A DNA stretch of 6,159 bases, from contig JAMCWS010000380.1 of the NCBI GenBank assembly GCA_023480605.1, forward strand, positions 1-6,159, read 5' to 3'. The stretch comes from a bacterium. GTDB lineage: Bacteria; Sumerlaeota; Sumerlaeia; MVZB01. Positions 1 to 5,738 of the stretch are shown in pieces (within the stretch, counting starts at the first letter, position 1; every line of letters starts with the position of its first letter). The notes beneath the pieces are model-generated. The model was not told the DNA's origin. It saw only the letters and a program-made list of their open reading frames with translations, and did no database searches. A program made the position numbers and the translations under genes.

Positions 1-45
1 GATCGGTCCCGGTCCGTTGCCTTCATGCCCAATCCGCGACCGGTT

Positions 46-1242
46 TTATCGATGGCCCTTCCAAAGGGCGGCCGGAACCGAGGCCACCGTCGGCGCCAAT
101 TCCAAGCGCAGTTCGCCGGCCCCCGCTTCGGAATAAAAGATGTCGCTGCCGGCCGGCGATCTGGACGTCGACGCCGCATAGATGGCCCTCCAGGCATTGG
201 GGCCGGCCGGCTCCAGTTGCCCTTGTCCGTCGATGGTCGACATGCCCAGGAAATAGCAGTTGGGATTGCGCTGGTTGTCGCGGCTGCCCGCCATCAGCAA
301 CGGCGGATCGGCCATGAACCAGGCCAGTCCGTCGCGCGAAAACCGCAGCGTCGGCACCGCCCGCCCCGTCGCGTCGCTCATGAAGGTGATTCTCACGAAG
401 AGCGGCCCGCCGGGCGCCTCCCGGATGTAGCCGATCTGATTGCCCAGTTGCGCCAGCCCGGCCCGCTCGCGCTGTGAATAATCGAAATGCGTCGGATCGG
501 CCGACCGGATGCGGAAGTAGCCCTTGAAGTCGCCGTCCGCCGTGATGGCCACATACATCCACCAGGGCCGGACGTCCCAGGGGACGTAGATCACCTCCTG
601 ATGATGCAGCGAGACGTGGGTGGGATCGGCGATGGAATGGATCACGCCGTGCGTGGTGGAATAGCGCGTCCAGTTCAGCCCGTCGCCGCTGGTGTGAAGC
701 TGGATTCGATCGGCCTTGCCCGCCGCCGTGAGGCCGGGCTCATCGATCGGTTGCCCGCGATCGATTTGCACGTTGGTATACATGTAGTAAGTTTCGCCCG
801 CTTTGACGACTTCCGGCTCCAGGAAGTTGCCGGAATACCACGCGTTGGGAACGCCTTCCTCCCTGCCTTGCAGAAACTCCGGCCGATCGTGCGCCGGCTG
901 CCAGGCATCGCCCAGCCCTGTCGCGGACAGGTATTGCATCACGTGATCGCCTTCCCACGAGGGCGTCTTGGTGGCGTCGAGCCAGCGCCCGCCGCTGAAC
1001 AGGCGATAGAGCGGTCCGTCTTTGATCACGTGCATGCTGTAATCGTACGCCGGTTGACCGCCGGTCAGGTCGCGGTCGATTGCGCCTTGATAGCTGTAAA
1101 ACAGGCTTTCCACACGGATTGCGTTGATTTCCGGCAACTCGGTCAACTGGATGGTTTGTCGAATGACCTGCGCCCGCGCGGCCGCGGCGCCGGCCGCAAA
1201 CAGCACGATCAAGGCGGCGATGCGTATCCTGTATCGAAGCAT
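46..1242 (-). CDS. Secreted GH43-like beta-propeller protein, putative glycosidase
   Basis: A 398-residue exported protein of unknown substrate. Residues 1-24 form a Sec signal peptide: a basic start (MLRYRIR), a hydrophobic core and an ARA|Q signal peptidase I site, so the mature protein should be periplasmic or extracellular. The body looks like a five-bladed propeller of the GH43/68 type. It has LEPEVVKAGETYYMYTN (141-157), resembling the GH43 'DPxVvk..gtYYmyyt' strand, and two blade-like Ser-x-Asp-Gly-x-x-Trp motifs (S185GDGLNW and S302RDGLAW). The first aligned position is Glu142-Pro, not the usual Asp-Pro, so catalysis is uncertain and a non-enzymatic sugar-binding role is possible. I chose the ATG at 1242-1240 because GAAGGG (1256-1251) lies 8 nt upstream; GTG 1251 and ATG 1248 are too close to it. 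The gene is divergent from aspS. Export is well supported, fold moderately, substrate not at all. Confidence 0.8.
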   Translation of the reverse strand: MLRYRIRIAALIVLFAAGAAAARAQVIRQTIQLTELPEINAIRVESLFYSYQGAIDRDLTGGQPAYDYSMHVIKDGPLYRLFSGGRWLDATKTPSWEGDHVMQYLSATGLGDAWQPAHDRPEFLQGREEGVPNAWYSGNFLEPEVVKAGETYYMYTNVQIDRGQPIDEPGLTAAGKADRIQLHTSGDGLNWTRYSTTHGVIHSIADPTHVSLHHQEVIYVPWDVRPWWMYVAITADGDFKGYFRIRSADPTHFDYSQRERAGLAQLGNQIGYIREAPGGPLFVRITFMSDATGRAVPTLRFSRDGLAWFMADPPLLMAGSRDNQRNPNCYFLGMSTIDGQGQLEPAGPNAWRAIYAASTSRSPAGSDIFYSEAGAGELRLELAPTVASVPAALWKGHR

Positions 1243-1281
1243 CTCCATCACCCTTCATTTGACCCGAGGACATGGGTTCGA

Positions 1282-1310
1282 ACTATGCCACGCCCAAGCG
1301 TGGGTGTCAA
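1282..1310 (-). promoter_or_regulatory. Sigma70-type promoter of the secreted propeller gene
   Basis: On the minus strand a perfect -35 box TTGACA (1310-1305) is followed by a 17-nt spacer and CATAGT (1287-1282), which matches the -10 consensus at 4 of 6 bases. Transcription would start near 1275, giving a leader of about 33 nt that holds the GAAGGG ribosome binding site. Spacing and position both suit the gene at 46-1242. The -10 is imperfect, as expected of a regulated promoter. Confidence 0.6.
1288..1303. promoter_or_regulatory. Inverted repeat within promoter spacer, candidate operator
   Basis: CCACGC-CCAA-GCGTGG is a perfect 6-bp inverted repeat with a 4-nt centre. It occupies 16 of the 17 spacer bases between the -35 and -10 boxes of the minus-strand promoter. 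A dimeric regulator bound here would block RNA polymerase or distort the spacer. No regulator gene is next to it, so the regulator is unknown. It lies upstream of the predicted start site, so it is unlikely to act as an RNA hairpin in that gene's own transcript. Confidence 0.4.
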
Positions 1311-1370
1311 ATTTTGCTCTGGCGCTAAGATATTACAGGGAACTCTAATGGAATAAGCCTTGTCGGCTTT

Positions 1371-1411
1371 CTCCTTGGCGGTCCTTCGCGTGTTATTTGC
1401 GGTACTTTGCG
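1371..1411 (+). repeat. Degenerate 10-nt tandem array ending in TTTGCG
   Basis: Four consecutive units share the pattern NN(C/T/A)TTNGCG: CTCCTTGGCG, GTCCTTCGCG, TGTTATTTGCG and GTACTTTGCG. The period is 10-11 nt, about one helical turn. Two more units, TCTTTGCGG (1505-1513) and CTTTGTGTG (1514-1522), lie in the same orientation about 95 nt downstream. On the minus strand this reads as CGCAAA repeats. It gives only a spurious Lys/Arg-rich reading frame, so I take it as non-coding. Confidence 0.5.
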
Positions 1412-1430
1412 TAGCAATGTTTATTAGTAT

Positions 1431-1450
1431 CAGGCTGAAGCTTGAACTCC
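1431..1450 (+). repeat. 20-nt palindromic dispersed unit, single copy
   Basis: CAGGCTGAAGCTTGAACTCC differs at only one base from the reverse complement of 4108-4127, and at four bases, all transitions, from 4139-4158. Its first 14 nt fold into a 6-bp hairpin (CAGGCT-GA-AGCTTG, one G-T wobble) followed by the constant tail AACTCC. Three copies in about 3 kb, all between genes, suggest a REP-like dispersed element. Confidence 0.6.
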
Positions 1451-1625
1451 ATACGGGATTTTGGGCATTTTGACCGCGGCTCCGCCGGGCTATGAGGTTT
1501 CGAGTCTTTGCGGCTTTGTGTGAGCTAAGGCAGCTCCCTATCTTGTAGAATCGATGAGTCGCTCTCGGGCGCAAGTTTTTCAGTGAGAATCATCGGCGCT
1601 TTTGATAAAAGAGGATTTCCATATA

Positions 1626-1651
1626 TGTCGCGTCCGTAAGACGCGGGGACA
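1626..1651 (+). promoter_or_regulatory. Stem-loop in the probable aspS leader
   Basis: CGCGTC (1629-1634) pairs perfectly with GACGCG (1640-1645) around the loop CGTAA. TGTC (1626-1629) can instead pair with GACA (1648-1651), which extends the stem across a GGG bulge. A four-codon reading frame, ATG TCG CGT CCG TAA (1625-1639), runs through the left arm, and its stop lies in the loop. AAGAGG (1609-1614) sits 10 nt before that ATG. Whether any of this is transcribed or regulatory is unknown. It has no T-box features and no terminal T-run. Confidence 0.3.
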
Positions 1652-1714
1652 AGGTGGAGAGTGCGGTCGCGCGCAACGGATCTGACGCGAACCGTGTGGC
1701 GGAAGAGGATTACC

Positions 1715-3541
1715 ATGAAAGACTCATTGATCTCGGCGCCGCGTTCCTGCTATTGCGGCGAAGTGACGACCCCCCGGGTCGGCCGGCAGATTGTGCTCAA
1801 GGGCTGGGTGCATCGCCGCCGCGATCACGGCGGCATCATCTTCATCGACCTGCGCGATCGCACCGGCCTCGTTCAGGTGGTCTTCGATCCCGAGGAATTT
1901 TCGGCCGAACTGTTCGAACGCGCCTCGCACCTCAAATACGAGGATGTGCTGGTCGTCTTCGGCCGCGTCCGGCCCCGCCCCGAAGGAACCGTCAACCCCA
2001 ACATGAAAACCGGCGAAGTCGAAGTTCTCCTGTCGGGATACGAAATCCTCAACGCCGCCGCGACCCTCCCGTTTCCGCTCGACGAGCACGCGCGCGTCAG
2101 CGAAGACCTGCGCCTTAAATACCGCTACCTCGACCTGCGTCGGCCCGAGATGCAACGCAACATCATCGAACGCGCCCGCGTGGCCCGCATCATGCGCCGC
2201 CACCTCGACGGCGAGGGCTTCATCGAAGTCGAAACCCCCTGCCTGACCCGCTCCACGCCCGAGGGGGCGCGCGACTTCCTCGTGCCCAGCCGCCTCAACC
2301 CCGGCGCGTTCTACGCCCTGCCCCAGTCGCCCCAACTCTTCAAGCAACTCCTGATGGTCAGCGGTTTCGACCGCTATTATCAGATCGTGCGCTGCTTCCG
2401 CGACGAGGACCTGCGCGCCAACCGCCAACCCGAGTTCACGCAGCTCGATATCGAGATGTCGTTCATCCGGCCCGAAGACCTCTACCCCGTCATGGAGGGG
2501 ATGATGGCGGCGATCTTCACGGAGATGAAAGGGCTCGACATCGCCACGCCTTTCGACCGCCTCTCCTACGACGACGCCATGGCCCGCTACGGCAGCGACA
2601 AGCCCGACCGGCGCTTCGGCCTCGAAATCCGCGACCTGACGGTCGCAATCCAGTCCGGCGGCTGCAATTTCAAGGTCTTTAGCGAGATCGCCGAGAAGGG
2701 TGGCGCCATCCGCGCCATCCGCGTTCCCGGCGGCGGCGACAAATATTCCAATACCCAGCTCAAGCCGGGCGGCGAACTGCCCTCCCACGCCGAGCGCCAC
2801 GGCGCCAAGGGCCTGGCCTGGTTCCGCGTGGTCGAGAAGGACGGCGTGACCTCACTCGACAGCTCGATCGCCAAGTTCTTCGAGCCCCCGTGCCAGGCGG
2901 CCATCATCGCCGCGCTGGAGGCCGTGGCCGGCGACCTGATCCTCATCGTCGCCGACCGGCCCGCCACGGCCGCCGTCGCCCTGGGGCAACTGCGCCTCAA
3001 GCTCGGTCGCGACCTGGGCCTTATCCCCGAGGGCGTTTACAACTTCTGCTGGATCACCGATTTCCCGCTGCTCGAGTGGGATGCGGCCGAGCGCCGTTGG
3101 TCGTCGATGCACCATCCCTTCACGATGCCCCACCCCGAGGACTGGCATCGGCTCGAGAGCGACCCCGGCGCGGTTCGCTCGCTGGCCTACGACCTGGCCC
3201 TCAACGGCGAGGAGATCGGCGGCGGCTCGATCCGTATCCACCGCCCCGACCTTCAGCAACGCGTCTTTCGCGTTCTGGGGATCGGCGACGAGGAGGCCCG
3301 CAACAAGTTCGGCTTCCTCATGGATGCCTTCCAATACGGCGCCCCGCCCCACGGCGGCATCGCCTTCGGCTTGGACCGGATGATGATGATCCTCTTGGGG
3401 GTCGAGTCCATCCGCGACGTCATCGCCTTCCCCAAGACCCAGACCGGCACGTGCCTTATGACCAGCGCGCCGGCCGAAGTCGACGACAAGCAACTCCAGG
3501 AATTGGCCCTGCGGTCCACGGCAAGGAAGAAAGAGGCCTGA
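1715..3541 (+). CDS. aspS: Aspartyl-tRNA synthetase, predicted non-discriminating
   Basis: A 608-residue class IIb synthetase that activates aspartate with ATP and charges tRNA in the cytoplasm. It is full length (the bacterial type is about 590). An N-terminal OB-fold anticodon domain (about 20-115) includes GWVHRRRDHGG (30-40). The catalytic core has QSPQ (204-207), motif 2 FRDEDLRANRQPEF with Arg229, G498-EEIGGGS with Glu500, and motif 3 GLDR with Arg555. A bacterial GAD insertion lies at about 300-430. His38 and Gly91 align with P. aeruginosa His31 and Gly82, residues reported to permit tRNA-Asn charging; discriminating enzymes such as E. coli have Leu and Lys there. The ATG at 1715 has AGAGG 6 nt upstream and gives the family's normal N-terminus (SCYCGEV). 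An in-frame GTG at 1661 adds 18 unlike residues and is rejected. It is followed after 3 nt by a hydrolase gene. The family is certain; dual specificity is an inference. Confidence 0.97.
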   Translation: MKDSLISAPRSCYCGEVTTPRVGRQIVLKGWVHRRRDHGGIIFIDLRDRTGLVQVVFDPEEFSAELFERASHLKYEDVLVVFGRVRPRPEGTVNPNMKTGEVEVLLSGYEILNAAATLPFPLDEHARVSEDLRLKYRYLDLRRPEMQRNIIERARVARIMRRHLDGEGFIEVETPCLTRSTPEGARDFLVPSRLNPGAFYALPQSPQLFKQLLMVSGFDRYYQIVRCFRDEDLRANRQPEFTQLDIEMSFIRPEDLYPVMEGMMAAIFTEMKGLDIATPFDRLSYDDAMARYGSDKPDRRFGLEIRDLTVAIQSGGCNFKVFSEIAEKGGAIRAIRVPGGGDKYSNTQLKPGGELPSHAERHGAKGLAWFRVVEKDGVTSLDSSIAKFFEPPCQAAIIAALEAVAGDLILIVADRPATAAVALGQLRLKLGRDLGLIPEGVYNFCWITDFPLLEWDAAERRWSSMHHPFTMPHPEDWHRLESDPGAVRSLAYDLALNGEEIGGGSIRIHRPDLQQRVFRVLGIGDEEARNKFGFLMDAFQYGAPPHGGIAFGLDRMMMILLGVESIRDVIAFPKTQTGTCLMTSAPAEVDDKQLQELALRSTARKKEA

Positions 3542-3544
3542 GCC

Positions 3545-4099
3545 ATGCCCATTCAACTTGACCCCGAACAGGCCATCGTGATGGTGGTCGACATGCAGGA
3601 TCGGCTGCTGCCGGCAATCCACGAGCGCGAAGCGGTCGTGCGCCGGGCCGAGATCCTGATCAAGGCCGCCCGCATCCTGGGGATTCCGATCATCTGGACC
3701 GAGCAATATCGCAAGGGGTTGGGGGAGACCGACCCGACCATCCGCCAGGCGATCGGCTCAGCCGCCGAGGCCATGGAGAAGCGGTCCTTCGGTTGCTTCG
3801 GCGACGAAGACATCGCCGCGGCCCTGATCCAGTCGGGCCGGCGCCAGATCGTGCTGTGCGGCATCGAGACCCACGTCTGCATCCTGCAAACGGCTCTTAA
3901 GGCGCTCGAAAAGGGGTGGGATGTCCTGCTGGCCGAAGACGCCGTCGGCAGCCGTCGCCCCGCCGACCGCGAAGCCGCTCTGCGCCGCCTGGCCCAGGCC
4001 GGGGCCGTACCCGCCACCGTCGAGATGGTCATCATGGAATGCCTGCGCGTGGCCGGCGGCGACCATTTCAAGGCGATCCTGCCCCTGCTGAAAGAATAA
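3545..4099 (+). CDS. Isochorismatase-family cysteine hydrolase
   Basis: A 184-residue cytoplasmic hydrolase of the isochorismatase/nicotinamidase fold, usual length for a single domain. The expected triad is visible: Asp16 in VMVVDMQDRLLP, Lys79 in EKRSFGCF, and nucleophile Cys112 in GIETHVC (106-112), with the non-proline cis-peptide region just before it. W51TEQYRKGLG resembles the TEQYPKGLG segment of the YcaC/ISOC subgroup, whose substrates are mostly unknown. It lacks the metal-binding DxHxxxH of nicotinamidases, so PncA is unlikely, and true isochorismatase activity is not supported by any neighbouring siderophore gene. It starts 3 nt after the aspS stop, with AAGAGG (3531-3536) 8 nt upstream of its ATG, so it is probably co-transcribed with aspS. 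The family is sure; the substrate is unknown. Confidence 0.92.
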   Translation: MPIQLDPEQAIVMVVDMQDRLLPAIHEREAVVRRAEILIKAARILGIPIIWTEQYRKGLGETDPTIRQAIGSAAEAMEKRSFGCFGDEDIAAALIQSGRRQIVLCGIETHVCILQTALKALEKGWDVLLAEDAVGSRRPADREAALRRLAQAGAVPATVEMVIMECLRVAGGDHFKAILPLLKE

Positions 4100-4107
4100 A
4101 ATCGCTC

Positions 4108-4158
4108 GGAGTTCAAGCTTCAGCTTGCATATGATATGCAAACTAAAGTTTGAACTCC
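4108..4158. repeat. 51-bp near-perfect palindrome made of two inverted 20-nt units
   Basis: The arms 4108-4132 and 4134-4158 match at 22 of 25 bases around a single central G. Each arm contains its own small hairpin: CAAGCT-TC-AGCTTG on the left and CAAACT-AA-AGTTTG on the right. Two of the three differences between arms form a compensated pair (G-C in one, A-T in the other) that keeps these inner hairpins intact. The outer GGAGTT...AACTCC is constant, and a third copy lies at 1431-1450. It sits between the hydrolase and GNAT genes. No T-run follows, so it is not a classical terminator, though a long stem could still halt transcription or stabilise mRNA ends. Confidence 0.8.
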
Positions 4159-4220
4159 AAACGCAGCTCATTGTAACCCGAGCGTCAGAGAGGGACAATC
4201 CGCCACAAGGACAGCATCCG

Positions 4221-4859
4221 ATGGATGATGAGGTCAACACCAGTCCGGTTTATCGCATTCAAACGTCGCGGCTGATACTACGCTGCTACAACCCCTCCGA
4301 CGCGCCGCTGCTCATCGCCTCCGCCACCGAAAGCAAGGACCACCTGCTGCCCTGGATGCCCTGGGCTGCCGAATATCCTATACGTCTCGAAAAAGCCGTC
4401 GAGCGAATGCGCCTTTATCGGGGCAACTTCGATCATGGCAAGGATTTCGTTTATGGCGTTTTCAGCCCTGATGAAAAACAACTTATCGGAGGCACCGGCT
4501 TGCATACGCGCCACGGCATGAATGTCCGCGAGATAGGCTACTGGATCCACAAGGATTTTGTCCGCCAGGGATTGGCCACCGAACTGGCCGCCGCCCTGAC
4601 CAAAGTCGCCTTCATTCATGACAAGGTGGAGCGGGTGGAGATTCATTGCGACTCGCGCAACACGGCCAGCGCCGGAGTTCCGCGCAATCTGGGATTCACG
4701 CACGAAGCCATCCTGCGTCGGCGCAGCCCGGCGATAATGGGCGGTCCCCCAGGCGACACGATGATCTGGACTATGCTGCCCGAGGAATTCTCCGCCACCC
4801 CCTGCGCCGCGGCCGAAATCGAGGCATACGACGCCATCGGACAAAGAATTGAATTGTGA
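4221..4859 (+). CDS. GNAT-family N-acetyltransferase, RimJ/RimL type
   Basis: A 212-residue acetyl-CoA-dependent N-acetyltransferase. Family landmarks occur in order: IQTSRLILRCYNPSDA (13-28, the typical 'TeRLiLR...DA' start), LLPWMPWA (42-49, as in RimJ/RimL proteins), IGGTGLH (89-95), EIGYWIHKDFVRQGLATE (104-121) with the acetyl-CoA loop R115QGLA, and DSRNTASAGVPRNLGF (143-158). Known relatives acetylate ribosomal protein N-termini, but many similar proteins act on small amines or sugars, so the substrate is open. AAGGA (4207-4211) lies 9 nt before the chosen ATG. An in-frame ATG at 4125 lies inside the palindrome and is rejected. Codons look more A/T-rich at third positions than in the neighbours, a possible sign of separate origin. 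The stop codon overlaps the start of the deacetylase gene. Confidence 0.9.
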   Translation: MDDEVNTSPVYRIQTSRLILRCYNPSDAPLLIASATESKDHLLPWMPWAAEYPIRLEKAVERMRLYRGNFDHGKDFVYGVFSPDEKQLIGGTGLHTRHGMNVREIGYWIHKDFVRQGLATELAAALTKVAFIHDKVERVEIHCDSRNTASAGVPRNLGFTHEAILRRRSPAIMGGPPGDTMIWTMLPEEFSATPCAAAEIEAYDAIGQRIEL

Positions 4860-5617
4860 CGAACCAGCCAACTCCAATATCTACTGACCCCCTCGATTGC
4901 CTCGCCATCGGCGCTCACCCCGACGACGCCGAGTTGTTCGCCGGCGGAACGCTCGCTTTGGCGGCGCGGCTGAGTCGGCGCGTCGGCATCCTCGATCTGA
5001 CGCGCGGCGAGGCCGCCACGCGAGGCACCCCCGAAATCCGCGCTCGCGAAGCGGCCGAAGCCGCCCGCATTCTGGGCGTTTCAGTTCGCCAGACGCTCGA
5101 CTTGGGCGACGGGCGCCTCGCCGACACCCCCGAGGCCCGCCGAACCGTCATCGAGGCCATCCGCCACCTGCGCCCGCGCCTCGTCCTCACCCACGCCGGC
5201 GAGGATCGGCACCCCGACCACCGCCACGCCCACGCCCTGGTGCGCGACGCCGCCTTCCTGGCCGGCGTCGGCGGCTATCCGGCCGCCGGCGCGCGCTGGC
5301 GGGTCGAGGCGCTGGCCTTCTTCCCAGGCAACGAGTTCCAGGGCGATATCCGCGCCGACTGGGTCATCGACGTCGGCGCCGCCTTCGAAGCCAAGCTTGC
5401 GGCTCTGCGCGCTTACGCGACGCAATTTCTGTCCAACGGCGACGGCGATCCCGCGCTTCACACCTACATCGCCTCGCCCGAGTTCTGGGACCACCTGCAG
5501 CAGCGCGCCGCGTTATGGGGCCACCGCATCGGCGCGGCCCAGGGCGAGCCTTTCCTGCTCGATCGCCCGGCCCACGCCCGCCACCCGCTGGTGGAGTTGC
5601 TTCGAGGAAGGCTTTAG
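4856..5617 (+). CDS. bshB1: Bacillithiol biosynthesis deacetylase BshB1 (PIG-L/LmbE family)
   Basis: A 253-residue zinc-dependent N-deacetylase. Known BshB enzymes convert GlcNAc-malate to GlcN-malate, the second step of bacillithiol synthesis; BshC then adds cysteine. Zinc ligands are predicted as His21 and Asp24 (GAHPDDAEL) and His122 (RHPDH), with Asp23 and His119 as acid/base residues. BshB1-like features run throughout: GGTLA (30-34), DLTRGEAATRGTPEIR (47-62), ILGV (72-75), YATQF (187-191), SPEF (207-210), RAALWGHRIG (217-226) and GEPF (230-233). The length is slightly above the usual 230-240 because of the first dozen residues. The GTG start at 4856 overlaps the GNAT stop by 4 nt (GTGA) with no strong Shine-Dalgarno site, suggesting translational coupling. 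Another PIG-L substrate is possible, but the C-terminal match favours BshB1. bshA and bshC are not in the window. Confidence 0.88.
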   Translation: MTNQPTPISTDPLDCLAIGAHPDDAELFAGGTLALAARLSRRVGILDLTRGEAATRGTPEIRAREAAEAARILGVSVRQTLDLGDGRLADTPEARRTVIEAIRHLRPRLVLTHAGEDRHPDHRHAHALVRDAAFLAGVGGYPAAGARWRVEALAFFPGNEFQGDIRADWVIDVGAAFEAKLAALRAYATQFLSNGDGDPALHTYIASPEFWDHLQQRAALWGHRIGAAQGEPFLLDRPAHARHPLVELLRGRL

Positions 5618-5639
5618 GCTGGAGGCTGGAGACCTGAGG
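5616..5639 (+). repeat. Heptamer repeat starting within the deacetylase stop codon
   Basis: AGGCTGG occurs twice in tandem (5616-5622, 5623-5629), then a degenerate AGACCTG and a partial AGG. The first two bases of the array are the last two bases of the TAG stop codon of the gene at 4856-5617. The array is short and may be a remnant of a longer dispersed heptamer repeat. Confidence 0.45.
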
Positions 5640-5651
5640 TGCAACTTCATT

Positions 5652-5722
5652 ATCGTGATCGTAATCGAAATCGAAATCGATTGTATTTTTCTCGATCACG
5701 ATTACGATCACGACAACGAAAA
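5652..5722. repeat. Hexamer array in inverted orientation forming a 15-bp stem
   Basis: The left half is five ATCGNN units (5652-5681) and the right half a run of CGATNA-like units (5693-5722). Bases 5653-5667 are perfectly complementary to 5699-5713, giving a 15-bp stem with a 31-nt loop that contains T-rich TGTATTTTTCT. No T-run follows the right arm, so it does not look like an intrinsic terminator for the upstream gene. Both strands read through as low-complexity alternating peptides (Ile-Val/Glu, Asp-His/Tyr), which are artefacts of the 6-nt period. Confidence 0.75.
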
Positions 5723-5738
5723 AGTTTTCTCATGCACA

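Larger units (their letters stand above)
1311..1714. other. Non-coding divergent intergenic region, repeat-rich
   Basis: Apart from the propeller promoter just to its left, this gap between two divergent genes holds no credible gene. From left to right it contains a weak hairpin AAGCC-TTGTC-GGCTT (1355-1369), a TTTGCG array (1371-1411), a 20-nt palindromic unit (1431-1450), a short hairpin CGGC-TCC-GCCG (1477-1487), two more TTTGCG-like units (1505-1522), an AT-richer stretch (1571-1627) and a leader hairpin before aspS. The aspS promoter cannot be placed with confidence. Weak candidates are TAGAAT (1546-1551) without a -35 box, and TTTTGA-16-TATATG (1600-1627). Confidence 0.6.

Noticed and set aside
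1274..1283. GGGTTCGAAC resembling a tRNA T-loop
   Set aside because: The flanking bases do not form the 5-bp T-stem, and no acceptor or anticodon arm is nearby; GTTCGAAC is simply a short palindrome.
1551..1574. Hammerhead-ribozyme-like CGATGAG near GCGCAAG
   Set aside because: The conserved core CUGAUGAG and GAAA are not both present, and no three-stem fold can be drawn around them.
1248..1574. Minus-strand reading frame across the divergent gap
   Set aside because: It runs through the TTTGCG array and palindromic unit, is low in complexity with Lys/Arg-rich stretches, and has no recognisable domain.
1661..1714. Upstream in-frame GTG start for aspS
   Set aside because: It adds 18 Arg/Thr-rich residues not typical of AspRS, whereas ATG 1715 has a well-placed Shine-Dalgarno site and gives the usual N-terminus.
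2852..3706. Long minus-strand open frame opposite aspS and the hydrolase
   Set aside because: It is a GC-rich shadow of two well-supported plus-strand genes and has no recognisable domain.
4897..5637. Long plus-strand Arg/Pro-rich frame inside the deacetylase gene
   Set aside because: Its composition is typical of a shifted frame in GC-rich DNA, and the BshB1 frame explains the region fully.
5653..5713. Intrinsic terminator for the GNAT-deacetylase unit
   Set aside because: The stem is long, but it has a 31-nt loop and no T-run after the right arm; the following bases are A-rich.
5652..5722. CRISPR array
   Set aside because: Units are 6 nt with no spacers and occur in inverted orientation; no cas gene is present.
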